A DNA stretch of 64,000 nt from Dipylidium caninum (taxonomy: Eukaryota; Platyhelminthes; Cestoda; Cyclophyllidea; Dipylidiidae). The notes under the pieces are model-generated. The model did not search any database. It saw only the letters and a program-made list of their open reading frames with translations, and was not told the DNA's origin. Both the position numbers and the translations under genes were made by a program. Of this stretch, positions 24,494-36,237 are shown piece by piece (the stretch's first letter is position 1; the number at the start of each line of letters is the position of its first letter). The stretch is taken from NCBI GenBank assembly GCA_017562135.1, contig QEYB01001088.1:61427-125426 (forward strand), given 5' to 3'.

Positions 24494-27302
24494 CTAACGC
24501 TGACAAGAGGGGAGGACTTGGGGACACAACATAGGTATCAGCTGGCAAAGAACTACTGAAGACGCCTGCTGGGTGGATAGAGTTGATGGCTCTGCCCAAG
24601 ATCTTAGTGAAACTTTCTCCACAGGTGGAGGCGGTATCCTCGGCACAAGGTAGAGAAGCCACGGCGGTGAAGACTGCTGGGGCAACTACAGGACAAGGGT
24701 TGGAGCAAGCCTCAGGGAAAGGAGCAGGGGCTGCTGTGGTGTAGACAGCAGCTGAGACATCGGAACACGATTTACTACAAGTTTCACGGCAAGAGTAGGC
24801 GTCAATGCGGTGTAGACTGTTGGCGCGACCTCAGGACATGTGTTGGCCACAAGGAGCAGGAGTCACTGGGGTGTAAACTGTTGGCGCAACCTCAGGACAT
24901 GTGTTGGCACAAGGAGCAGGAGTCACTGGGGTGTAAACTGTTGGCGCAACCTCAGGACATGTGTTGGCACAAAGGAGCCAGGAGTCACTGCCGGTGTAAA
25001 CTGTTGGCGCAACCTCAGGACAAGTGTTGGCACAAGGAGCAGCAGTCACTGTGGCGTAGACGGTTGGCGCAACTTCAGGACAAGTGTTGGCGCAAACCTC
25101 AGGACATGGTTGCAGGAGCAGGAGTCACTGTGGTGTAAACTGTTGGCGCAACCTCAGGACATGTGTTGGCACAAGGAGCAGGAGTCACTGTGTGGCCGTG
25201 TAAAAAGGTGGCGCAACCTCAGGACATGTGTTGCACAAGGAGCAGGAGTCCACTGTGGTGTAGACTGTTGGCGCAACCTCAGGACATGTGTTGGGCACAA
25301 GGAGCAGGAGTCACTGTGGCGTCAGACGGTTGGCGCAACTCAGGGACAGTGTTGGCACAAGGAGTCACTGTGGTGTAGACGCGCGCAACCTCAGGACATG
25401 TGTTGTCACAAGGAGCAGGAGTCACTGTGGTGTTGGCAGACAGGAGTTGGGGCAGGACATGTGTTGCACAAGGAGCAGGAGTCACTGTGGCGAACGGTTG
25501 GCGCAACTCAGGACATGTGTTGGCACAAGGAGCAGGAGTCACTGCCTCACTGTGGCGTTTGGCGCAAACCTCAGGACATGTGTTGGCACATGGAGCAGGA
25601 GTCACTGTGGTTGTAGACTGTTGGCGCAACCTCAGGACATGTGTTGGCACAAGGAGCAGCAGTCACTGTGGCGTAGACGGTTGGCGCAACTCAGGACATG
25701 TGTTGGCACAATGAGCAGGAGTCACTGCGGTGTAGACTGTTGGCGCAACCTCAGGACATGTGTTGGCACAAGGAGCAGGAGTCACTGTGGCGCAGACGGT
25801 TTGGCGCACCTCAGGACATGTGTTGGCACAAGGAGCAGGAGTCACTGGCGTTGGCGCAACCTCAGGACATGTGTTGGCACAAGGAGCAGGAGTCACTGTG
25901 GCGCAGACGGTTGGCGCAACCTTCAGGACATGTGTTGGCACATGGAGCAGGAGTCACTGTGGCGCACCTCAGGACAGTGTTGGCACAACAGGAGTCACTG
26001 TGGCGCAACGGTTGGCGCAACCTCAGGACATGTGTTGGCACAAGGCAGCAGGAGTCACTGTGGTGTAGACTGTTGGCGCAACCTCAGGACATGTGTTGGC
26101 ACAAGGAGCAGGAGTCACTGTGGTGTGACTGTTGGCGCACCTCAGGACATGTGTTGGCACAAGGAGCAGGAGTTCACTGGGCGTTAGACTGTTGGCGCAA
26201 CCTCAGGACATGTGTTGGCACAAGGAGCAGGAGTCACTGTGGCGTAGACGGTTGGCGCAACCTCAGGACATGTGTTGGCACAAGGAGCAGGAGTCACTGT
26301 GGTGTAGACTGTTGGCGCAACCTCAGGACATGTGTGTTGGCACAAGGAGCAGGAGTCACTGTGGTGTAGACGGTTGGAGCAACCTCAGGACATGTGTTGG
26401 CACACTGCGCAGGAGTGCGCGTTGGCGCAACCTCAGGACATGTGTTGGCAAGCAAGGAGCAGGAGTAGACTGTTTGGCGCGACATCAGGACAAGTTTGTG
26501 CAGGTCTCGGCACACGGAGCAGCTGCCATTTCTGTGTGCACTGCAGCTACCACTTCCGGACACGTCTTTCCACAAGTTTATCACAGGGCACTGAACCACT
26601 TCGCGTATATACTGTGGGCGTGACCTCCGGACATGGACCAGCGCTCACCTCGGCACAAGGAGCAGGAGTCACCGCGCTGCACGGTGTAGGTTTTTGCTCT
26701 AACCCGTTTTGCCACATGCTTTTGGTACAATTTTTGCCACAGGGAGCACGAGATACTTTCGGTGTAGACTGCCGCAGCTGGCTTTCGGACATGTGTCGGG
26801 ACATGTCTCGTCACAACTCGTGGAGCAAACTTTTGCGTTAGATCTTGGGCGAAACCTCGGCACACCACCTTAGGTGCACGACCGGTGCATTTGGAACGGC
26901 TAGTGCTTCAGAACAAGCCTTAGGAGCAACAATTGGACGTATGTTACGACAAACGTCGACGCATTGCCTTAGGCTGTATCTCCGCACGAATAGTAGAGCG
27001 GACATCAGTGCACGTCCAAGGGCCAACGTTCAATATGAGAGTTGTAGCAGACGTCGGGCATAGTTTTACGCACCACTTTGGGACAGGAAGTGTGGCAGAC
27101 ATCTCCGCAGCATAGAGGGCCCATTCCTGCACGACCATTCAGATGGACATCGGCGCAAGGATTGGGAAAACACGTTGGTGCAAACTGGCGGAAAAGTCTC
27201 AGTGATGATGTTGGGAATGGTATCGGGACAGACCGCAGTGCAGACATCCGGGCAAATCTCGTGGAAGACAAAAGGCATCACTGGAGGGCAAGATATCGGC
27301 AT
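24494..27302 (-). CDS. A2: Cys-rich repeat protein with expanded 20-residue array
   Basis: Same family as A1 and A3: start MPISCPPVMPF at 27,302 after a TATA box, the same Cys-rich N-terminal part, and the end VLPSCQR at 24,494. It differs in the size of the 60 bp repeat array: about 27 units (24,830-26,470) against four in A1 and three in A3. The array is full of single-base indels and unit-length changes, so no long frame survives in this sequence. If the indels are errors, the protein would be about 930 residues. Long near-identical arrays are hard to assemble, so the true unit number is uncertain. Otherwise A2 may be a decaying copy. It is the only A gene without a B gene tail to tail. 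Confidence 0.6.
24830..26470 (-). repeat. A2 coding tandem array, 60 bp x ~27
   Basis: Repeated unit on the minus strand encodes TPAPCANTCPEVAPTVYT plus two residues. Units vary by point changes (YTT/YTA/YAT) and by many one- to a few-base indels. Two or three units are shortened. Confidence 0.9.
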
Positions 27303-27347
27303 CGTTGAGGAAGATTTTTTTGAAGCCGATCGCCAGCCAAAACCGCC

Positions 27348-27429
27348 ATTTATATTGCGCGGAGACCTCGTTTTCTTACCGCGTGATGCTGTCACATCAC
27401 GAATTCTTATTGTGACTTTCTGCCACGTG
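27348..27429 (-). promoter_or_regulatory. A2 promoter
   Basis: CACGTG (27,429-27,424), GTGACAGCATCACGC (about 27,395-27,381) and TATAAAT (27,354-27,348), nearly identical to the A1 and A3 promoters. Confidence 0.75.
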
Positions 27430-27642
27430 TCTCTCACACTGCACGCCGATCTCTTGTGTTTCATATCGGATGGCTCCTGACAACGTGTCTCCTTCGCAGC
27501 TTCCACCGTCTTTCCTGACATAGGATGGTTCGTCCGATACGAGATAGTCAAGTGTTCACTTGGTGAGACTGTGGCAATGAGAATCGTCGACCACCTCACA
27601 TTTCTCCACTTGGGTTAATGCGCAGTCTCCACCCTCAGACAG

Positions 27643-29438
27643 CGCCACAAGCGTGGAGAAATGTGGTGGGATGAAGAAAGGCGAAGGCGAAGGCGAAGGC
27701 GAAGGCGAAGGAAAGGTGAGGGTTAGGGTGAGGGTGAGGGTGAGGGTGAGGTGAAGATGAAGTTGAAGAAAGCCGCAGGTGAGGTTGTTGCAGCGAGTGT
27801 CGAGTGTGGATTTGGGTGGAGGAGACAGTTATCGGGCCGTGTGAGGTGTGGAAAGCTTTGTCCTATAGAAACATTTCGACGAAGCCTAATTCGTCAAGCG
27901 CGGAGTCAGATTACTCCGCGTCCCCTTCTTCACATTGTACACGGAGGTTAGACTCTGCCAACTCTTGGCCACTCTTCAAACCGACAAATGACACATCGAA
28001 TGGAGGCGTGAATGAAGGTGTTCCGAGTTGAGGTGTCGCAACCACATAGTAGTAAGAAATGCCAGTGAGTACTTTGTACTGCCGTTTTACCGCACCCGAG
28101 TGCCTCACGGGGAGAAAGAGGCACCAATGCGCCTCACCATCCACGAGAAATTTGTTGGTGCTGCAAACTGATGGCCTGGCTCCTTCACCGCCTCACCGCC
28201 TCACAGCCTCATCGACCTCCCCCGCCTCACTATGCGATGGTGTGCATTTGGTGGTTGAGGAGAGACAGAATGGGAGAGAATGTGGCAGAACGCGTTAGGG
28301 TGTCGGGTGAGACAAAAGCATCGCAGTAGATGTCGTATGATGCGCAAGGTACACAGTGCTGACCAGCTTGAGGTTGCTGCCAACACGAGAATGTGTCTCA
28401 GGTGGCAGTAGACGGTGGTAGCCATAGACAGGCGGGATTTCACCAGCCACAGAACAATGTGGCACAAAATGGGCGAAGGAGAGGGATTGAATGCCTTCTG
28501 AGATCGCCTGTCCACTTCAGTGTTGCACCCTCCACAACACAATTCACCCACTTCAGCTGTCATTCGTGGAGGCATCCATGCGTTCGTCCACAGCAGAACG
28601 AAGAGAGCAGCAGAGAGCAGAGGAGAGCAAGAGCAGAGGACAGTTAGGATTACTCCTCGTCGAATCAGTTCACTCTTTCAGCTCACATCCAGTCATTGGC
28701 GTCCTTCGCCGTGGATGCGTCCCCAGAGACGTCGACGGTTAGTCGGTCCACCGCAACAGCATTGAAGGAGAGCATAGTCAAGATTGACTGACAGGCCTGA
28801 CTCAGGTCGCCTGTCAACTTCATTGTTGCACCCTCGAGGCATTCACCTACCTCACCTCCTACCCACACACGTCTTCCACGCTTCCTCGCATCCGTCCGCC
28901 CTCTCCTTCCTGCCCCATACTATTTCCCCCTCTTCCACTACCTTCTCCTTCCTCCTAGTCCTTACCCTGCCTCGGAGGACCTTCCTTTCACACTATTCAC
29001 CCTCTCCACCCCAACACACCCCACCCACACCCCCACCCCACCGTTTGCCCATCCCCATCCACCCTCCCCCCACTTTGCACCACAACCGGTAACGAGTGGA
29101 CCTGTAGTGGTGCAGTTGGGAGTACTTCATGTCGTCATTTGTCGTCAATCCTTGGACATTGGAAAAGACAGCACGTAGTGGGAGTCAAAGAGCCTTGGAC
29201 TATGGGGGCACCGTTGTTGATGTGCATGGGTGCTAGTTGATGCGCGCCGTATGCTAGGAAGTGGATAAGGCGGCTGGGAGTGGTGTGGATGGGGAGTAAG
29301 TGGAAAGGTGAGAAGAGAGTTGGAAGGAGGAGAAATGTGCAAATGTGGTAGTGTTTGCTTGTGTGTGGGCAGGAGAGGTGAGTGAAGTGTGCAACCGAGT
29401 GCAATCTGGGATGTAGCTCACATATGGCAGCGGGACCG
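27643..29438 (-). repeat. block R, copy 3 (upstream of A2)
   Basis: Same orientation as copy 2, with GCGAAG units (27,677-27,711) and TGAGGG/TTAGGG units (27,713-27,752). It has many one-base indels relative to the other copies. It ends at the GCGGGACCGC junction. Confidence 0.8.
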
Positions 29439-30574
29439 CATGTGTCAGAAGCCCTGGCGTCCGGTCGTATGCTTCTACCTCTATCCATAAATTCGCTGCT
29501 CTTGCCCACCATCTCGGTCCACGGCAACTCCATCAAGACGTCAAGAAGTGCCAACGAATACACTGACAGCTACTTCAATTATGTGGCTTAAGAACGGTGG
29601 GCTGAAGTACGAGTTGTTGTGATATAGGGTTTGGAGTCAGTCAATGCAAACCCGGAGAGGAAACGCCTTTGAAACCAAATGTAGTGTACCACTCCGATTT
29701 CTTCCTTCCCCAATTACCACCCTCCTGCTTGCCAAAGGCCGCACCATATCACACGTCGTAATGGAAGATATTCCACATCTGGTTGTGTTTATTTTTCACA
29801 TTCACATATCCGCCATTGTTTGAGTCTGAAGTCGTCACAGAGTGATTCCTCCCCACTATCTGCTCTTCCGTTCGCGTGGGCGGCTAAACAATGCCACTTG
29901 TGAATCAGGCTCTGAGGAGAGAAATGAAACACTCTTAAAGAGCATTTCTCAATCACTGTGAAGCCGTAATCTACGTGCACCTTTCTCCTTACTGGTGAAT
30001 ATCCTTTGAACGAGACATCAGCGGCCAGTGCCCTTGCTACCACCTCAAGTGCATTCGTTCGAACGTACATGGGAAGTATGCACCTCTCAAAGGTGGGCAG
30101 GGACAAGGTGTTCTCTCGAGAAATGGAACACCCCTGCCAAGAGGTGTTCACTTTTGTGATCGCAGTGTGTCACACCAAACATACTTCCAACGGAACAAAA
30201 CGGACGCGAAATGATGAGAGAGAGATGGCTATTCAGCAGGGCATTTTGTAATTCTACGTGTAGAGTCCAGAATTTACTCGAACATATGAATATTTCACGA
30301 CTGGTAGTAGACGTGGCATCCGTGACGGAGCCTCAGCTCCCTGTGTGTGACAGCAATGTGAGCTCACTCTCGGCATATCGAGCACGTCAGACTGGAGACA
30401 TTTGTTGAATCATTGTTCGTCCCCATTGACAGCAGACCGCTCGCTACCCCGATAGCCTCATCGAGTTGGCGACGAGCCAGCTACCAGTGCTGATGTTAAT
30501 AGGCGGTGTCGGGCAGTCGCACCACATTCAACTCTCAGCGCAGGCCTCCCCTCGACGACGACGAAGGACGATGG
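29439..30574 (+). other. C1 upstream region
   Basis: No gene supported. It is homologous to the C2 upstream region (41,830-42,950, inverted) but with many substitutions and indels up to about 30,515. From there on the two copies become identical. A strong AATAAA-free, AT-balanced stretch; short frames here are not conserved. Confidence 0.55.
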
Positions 30575-30667
30575 CACGTGTCGACGAGACGAGTAGGGAA
30601 GCACGAGACCGAACGTGAGAAGACACCGTGTGACAGCGTGTGACAGCGTCTTGAGGGGGGTATAAAA
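30575..30667 (+). promoter_or_regulatory. C1 promoter: CACGTG, doubled GTGACAGC, TATAAAA
   Basis: CACGTG at 30,575-30,580, a tandem GTGTGACAGC pair at 30,628-30,647, and TATAAAA at 30,661-30,667. The order matches the A and B promoters, although the surrounding sequence is unrelated, which makes these three motifs the likely functional parts. Confidence 0.75.
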
Positions 30668-30729
30668 AGACGGTGTTGATGAAGCGAGAAGACAGCGAAA
30701 TCGAGGAACCGATCAGAGCAACGGAAACC

Positions 30730-31062
30730 ATGCCTATCCTTTGTTCGCAAATGGCACCTGTCGTCTCTCAACAGCCGATAAAGGTGGTCCGTGAGGAGGT
30801 CTGCACCAAGGTGTGTCAATGCGTCTGGCCACCTTGCTGTCCGAAGATCTGCACCGACAGCCACCATGGACTCTGTTTCAAGATCTGCCACAAGTGTTGC
30901 CCCACGATCGTTTCCGAGGTCTGCGCCGATGTCTGCCCCGAAGTACGCAAAACTGTCTGCCTCGACACGTGCCATGAGGTCTGTGTGCCAGTGTCGAGTG
31001 TGGCGTGCCAAGTGCCCGTGCCCACTCTCTGTGCCCATTCATGCATTGGACACTTCTACTAG
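30730..31062 (+). CDS. C1: small Cys-rich protein, 110 aa
   Basis: Not recognised. I chose the start MPILCSQMAPVV at 30,730: it is 63-69 bp after the TATA box and matches the Met-Pro start of the family, while the in-frame Met at 30,673 would lie before the expected transcription start. It has 19 Cys in 110 residues, arranged as VCTKVCQC, PPCCPKIC, CFKICHKCCP, VCADVCPEV and CLDTCHEVC. No signal peptide is visible. The modules CADVCPEV and CHEVC resemble those in the A proteins. The frame is intact, and C2 encodes the identical protein. By composition it recalls keratin-associated or sperm-tail Cys-rich proteins; a metal-binding role is also possible. Both ideas are inference. Confidence 0.75.
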   Translation: MPILCSQMAPVVSQQPIKVVREEVCTKVCQCVWPPCCPKICTDSHHGLCFKICHKCCPTIVSEVCADVCPEVRKTVCLDTCHEVCVPVSSVACQVPVPTLCAHSCIGHFY

Positions 31063-31157
31063 ATTTAGTTTCATGCGCAGACACATTGTTGATGCCGTGT
31101 CTACCCTACCGCAATTGACATTCTCAGCAGCCTTCTCTCCTTTCATAATCGCTTCTA

Positions 31158-31163
31158 AATAAA
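31158..31163 (+). terminator. C1 poly(A) signal AATAAA
   Basis: AATAAA about 95 bp after the C1 stop codon, conserved after C2. Confidence 0.75.
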
Positions 31164-31589
31164 TCACCCTGGTTTCTCTCCTGCCCGTCTTATCATGTGT
31201 CCGCAATGCGTGCGGGTCAGTTCGCATTGTTCTCGTAGCGGGTGGCGGTTGCCCCTCTCCTACCACGCCTCTCTTTCATCCAACGCGAGGGTGAGAGGCC
31301 TTGCAGGTGTTGTGTACATGACTTGGTGATCTGGTGGAAAGGTCCTTTCATGGCAATCGGTGTATTCGTCGATAAGAGCTGCAGGCGAGTGTGTGTGTCT
31401 CTTCACCGTAAGGGTCCATTTCCTGAATGCTGAGGGGTTCGCCTATCCGATTGGAAGGCGTTTCACCTTATCACGACAACCTTGCAGCGTGAGCAATCGT
31501 GAGGTCGAAAGCTGGCCGAAATCAACCTTCCCAGTGGTGAAAACAATGCAATGCCACTGAGGTCGATTCGTCTTCGTATGGCTCATTCG

Positions 31590-33418
31590 TGCGGTCCCGC
31601 TGTAATATGAGCTACATCCCAGATTGCACTCGGTTGCACACTTCACTCACCTCTCCTGCCCACACACAAGCAAACACTACCACATTTGCACATTTCTCCT
31701 CCTTCCAACTCTCTCTCACCTTTCCACTTACTCCCCCATCCACACCACTCCCCAGCCGCCTTATCCACTTCCTAGCATACGCGCGCATCAACTAGCACCC
31801 ATGCACATCAACAACGGTGCCCCCATAGTCCAAGCTCTTGACTCCCACTACGTGCTGTCTTTTCCAATGTCCAAGGATTGACGACAAATGACGACATGAG
31901 TACTCCCAACTGCACCACTACAGGTCCACTCGTTACCGGTTGTGGTGCAAAGTGGGGAGGGGTGGGATGGGATGGGCAACGGTGGGGTGGGGTGTGGTGG
32001 GGTGTGTTGGGGTGGGGTGGGTGGGGTGTGGTGGGGTGGAGAGGGTGAATAGTGTGAAAGGAAGGTCCTCCGAGGCAGGGGTAAGGACTAGGAGGAAGGA
32101 GAAGGTAGTGGAAGAGGGGAAATAGTATGGGGCAGGAAGGAGAGGGCGGACGGATGCGAGGAAGCGTGGAGACGTGTGTGGGTAGGAGGTGAGGTAGGTG
32201 AATGCTCGAGGGTGCAACAATGAAGTTGACAGGCGACCTGAGTAGGCTGTCAGTCAATCTTGACTATGCTCTCCTTCAATGCTGTTGCGGTGGACCGACT
32301 AACCGTCGACGTCTCTGGGGACGCATCCACGGCGAAGGACGCCAATGACTGGATGTGAGCTGAAAGAGTGAACTGATTCGACGAGGAGTAATCCTAACTG
32401 TCCTCTGCTCTGCTCTCCTCTGCTCTCTGCTCTCCTCTGCTCTCTCTTCGTTCTGCTGTGGACGAACGCATGGATGCCTCCACGAATGACAGCTGAAGTG
32501 GGTGAATTGTGTTGTGGAGGGTGCAACACTGAAGTGGACAGGCGATCTCAGAAGGCATTCAATCCCTCTCCTTCGCCCATTTTGTGCCACATTGTTCTGT
32601 GGCTTGGTGAAATCCCGCCTGTCTATGGCTACCCCGTCTACTGCCACCTGAGACACATTCTCGTGTTGGCAGCACCTCAAGCTGGTCAGCACTGTGTACC
32701 TTGCGCATCATACGACATCTACTGCGATGCTTTGTCTCACCCGACACCCTAACGCGTTCTGCCACATTCTCTCCATTCTGTCTCTTCCTCAACCACCAAA
32801 TGCACACCATCGCATAGTGAGGCGGGGGAGGTCGATGAGGCTGTGAGGCGGTGAGGCGGTGAAGGAGCCAGGCCATCAGTTTGCAGCACCAACAAATTTC
32901 TCGTGGGATGGTGAGGCGCATTGGTGCCTCTTTCTCCCCGTGAGGCACTCGGGTGCGGTAAACGGCAGTACAAAGTACTCACTGGCATTTCTTACTATGT
33001 GGTGCGACACCTCAACTCGGAACACCTTCATTCACGCCTCCATTCGATGTGTCATTTGTCGGTTTGAAGAGTGGCCAAGAGTTGGCAGAGTCTAACCTCC
33101 GTGTACAATGTGAAGAAGGGGACGCGAGTAATCACCGACTCCGCGCTTGACGAATTAGGCTTTCGTCGAAATGTTTCTATAGGACAAAGCTTTCCACACC
33201 TCACACGGCCCGATAACTGTCTCCTCCACCCCAAATCCACACTAGACACTCGCTGCAACAACCTCACCTGCGGCTTTCTTCAACTTCATCTTCACCTCAC
33301 CCTCACCCTCACCCTCACCCTCACCCTAACCCTCACCTTTCCTTCGCCTTCGCCTTCGCCTTCGCCTTCGCCTTCGCATTCACCTTCTTCATCCCACCAC
33401 ATTTCTCCACGCTTGTGG
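31590..33418 (+). repeat. block R, copy 4 (between C1 and B2)
   Basis: Same orientation as copy 1. The C1 3' flank leads straight into it at GCGGTCCCGCTG. It contains the GGTGGGG tract (about 31,955-32,045), the CTCTGCT tract (32,400-32,445), CCCTCA/CCCTAA (33,295-33,337) and CTTCGC (33,342-33,376). The B2 promoter follows. Confidence 0.8.
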
Positions 33419-33474
33419 CATCGTCAGCCTCCAGCGGATGTGAAGCACAAGAGATCGGCGTGCAGTGCGAGAGA

Positions 33475-33579
33475 CACGTGGCAGAGACTTGAGTAAGTAA
33501 GTGGCAGAGTAGCGGCGTAAGGATTCATGACGTGACAGCATCACGGGGAGAGAAGAAGGGATGTCGGGGCAGTATAAAT
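33475..33579 (+). promoter_or_regulatory. B2 promoter
   Basis: CACGTG at 33,475-33,480, TGACGTGACAGCATCAC at 33,528-33,544 and TATAAAT at 33,573-33,579. Essentially identical to the B1 promoter in inverse orientation. Confidence 0.75.
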
Positions 33580-33622
33580 GGCGGTCTTGATTAGCAATCG
33601 GCTTCAACTATCTTAAGGTATA

Positions 33623-36168
33623 ATGCCTCTCTTCCTTACCCAATTAATTCCGGTGACTCAACCTCAAGTGATGCCTTTGGTCTACCGAGACCTCTTTCCT
33701 GAAAACACTCCAAAATATTACGTTGAGCTTTTCCCTTCTCTCAGTCCTGACATACGACCTAGTTCCTCCTCGCAAGTAGCTCTTACGCTATACGCCGACG
33801 CCTCTCCTACTTTGAACACCTATTTGCCCTCAACCGTTTACTCCAACGACTCCGTTAAAAGTTATGCTAACACCTCTTCCCCTCTTGTCGTGGAACTTCA
33901 TCAACGCAACTACGCCGAAGTCTCTCCCCCCGCCATACTGGATTCGCACAAAGTTCTCAATCACAGACGGTGTCAAACGTGCGCCCCAAAACTCTCGATC
34001 ATGTCGCCAGCGTAGTTTTTTTATGAACTTAATCCTAATACCTGGACGCCTACCAGTCCGAGGAACTGCAGTGAAGTTTGTCCCAACACCACCGAGGAAT
34101 TCGTCCCTCAGATCTGCACAGAAGTTATTCCAAACACCAGTGTGAATGGGATCATCAGTCGCCACACTGAAGACCGCAAATATTATGGGTACATTGCACT
34201 CAAAACTAACGACCATATCCGTATCAAAACTGTTCCTGAATACACTCCCCACATCCAAGCGGAAGTAGCCTCCATTGCCTGCATGGACATTAATTCTCCA
34301 GTACCTCCCACAGCGTACAGCCTTGCCCCTACTCGTTGGACCAGCGTTGCTGCTCGAGTCTACAGTGAAGAGCTTGCCGACAGGATTCCGGAACGCGCCT
34401 CCCGATCAGGTGCACATGTCGCCCTCGCTCCATGCGCAGATAATACTCCTCGAATCAACGCGAGTGTCAATCCCAGCATCTGTTCAGTACCAACTTCCAG
34501 TACTCACGTGGAAGTCGCTCCGACCGACTCTGTCAATGTTGCCTCTTACGAGAGGATTAAAACAAGTACCTCCTGGGTCCACAAACAGGCTACTGCCATT
34601 CCTTCCGAGGGCGCTACTTCTCGAGCTTGCAGTGATGCGCGCCTTAATGGAGTTCGGAAAGTCAGTTCTGCAGATTACTCGGAAATCAGCCCAACTTCCT
34701 ATGCTGGTGTAAATCATCCGGCTCACACAAACACTCGCACCGACAGTTGTGCGAAAGATCCTCCGAGTGTCGACCGTTCCATCAAAGGCGCCGAAATGGC
34801 ACCCCGAGTGAACGCAGTAAGTGCTTCCAACGTCCTGTGCTGATTTTACACCCCACGTGTGTCCCGACACGTTCCCGAGCGTCGCCACGCAGAGCTACAA
34901 CGGATTCGCTTCTACTCCTTCTATTAAAGTGTCCCCCATGTTTCTCAATGAAGTTACTCCAAGTAGTCGTGGCAGTGTTAATCCTTACATCTACTCTAAA
35001 TTCTGCAGCGACGCCTGCGCGAACGTTTCGCCTCAAGTCTATGTTAAAGTCTTCCCATCCACCCATACAAACGACACGTCCAAGAACTACGCCGAGGAGC
35101 CACCTACCTCTAGGGTTGAAGCACCTACAAAGTCTTGCAATGCAGAAACCCCGAGCGCTTGCAACAATGGCGATTCTTACATCTGCACAAGCAAAGGCAG
35201 TGACGCTTTTATGGATGTGCGTCCTCCAGTCCACGTCGAGGCTTCGCATTCCTCCTCCGTTGAAGTGTCTTCTACGATGTTTAACGCCACCTACTCAAAC
35301 ACCGTAGACGGCACTACTGGAACGTGCTCCTCGAAATTTTTGTTCTCAACCTTGTGGGAAAATGGTTTTCAGGGCTCAGAAAGAAGCCTCCTCTGCTCCT
35401 TCTACTGGCGCTGCACCACCTGCCTCCGAAGAACTTGCTCCCACTCCCCTTGTCGATGCCGTCTCTGCGATTTACCACGAAGTGGCTTCGAAGCCATGTG
35501 TAGACGCATCGCCTAAACCTTACACCGACGTTCGTGCCAACACCTCAGCAAATGCTGGCCCTGGGATTTATTCACTCATGCGTCCTACTTTCAGTCATCA
35601 ACTCCCCTCTCAAACCCCCGGAGAGGTCTCTACTACCACTTGTGGCCATCTCTCCCCTAGGCTTTACACTGACAAACTGTCAGACGCATGTGGGACTGAC
35701 ATTCGCAAGGTCTGTACTGAAGTCCCTTCTACGTCTGGTGGCGAGGCTGCTGCCAGCGTCTGCCCCAAAATAAAAACACCGGCCTCCACATGTGGTAAAG
35801 TTGTTCCCAAGGCCCACGCTGAAGCCACTACGAACGTCTGCGCCGAGCGTCCTCCTCCACTTTATACTGAAGTCTCCGCCAACGCGGGTGAAGGGGCGCC
35901 GCATAAAAACTACAACGCAATGTCTCCAGCCACGCACTCTGACCTCCTTCCCGGAATCTGCGCCCAGGTCGTCACCAATCCTTGCTCACACCTTCCTCAT
36001 AAAGCCTTCAGCCATGTTTTTGCTCGAGGCTGCACTGACGTATTCACCAAATGTAGGCCCATAGTACCCAACGATGTCGCACAAAAGGCAACGCATCTGG
36101 TTCTGCATAAGATGCTACCAGTTGCCGGCTCCCATGCCATTCCCGACCATAAATACGGATGCCGTTGA
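33623..36168 (+). CDS. B2: long Tyr/Pro/Val-rich repeat protein
   Basis: Inverted near-copy of B1: same start MPLFLTQLIPV and same end HKYGCR, about 846 codons if the indels are corrected. The N-terminal ~130 residues are open. Then frame shifts occur near 33,955, 34,015, 34,845 and 35,338, with the matching protein continuing in another frame each time. Modules such as CTEVIPNTSV, CADFTPHVCPDTF and CTEVPSTSGGEA show the shared EV-x-P ground plan. Serine, threonine and proline are abundant, Cys is sparse, and no domain, signal peptide or membrane segment is clear. It lies tail to tail with A3, and AATAAA follows at 36,232. The T-run shift near 35,338 occurs at the same place in B1. Confidence 0.6.
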
Positions 36169-36231
36169 TGCCGTTGTTTGGCGTGCATTCTGCATCCCTA
36201 ACGGAGGCATTCTTTGCACAAAGCACATTCC

Positions 36232-36237
36232 AATAAA
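36232..36237 (+). terminator. B2 poly(A) signal AATAAA
   Basis: AATAAA about 65 bp after the B2 stop codon. Confidence 0.75.

Noticed and set aside
24840..26187. CRISPR-like regularly spaced repeats
   Set aside because: The period is a constant 60 bp with no unique spacers, it encodes the A repeat, and the locus is eukaryotic.
30673..30729. 19-residue N-terminal extension of C1 (MLMKREDSE)
   Set aside because: It starts only 6 bp after the TATA box, before the expected transcription start. The Met-Pro start at 30,730 matches the family.
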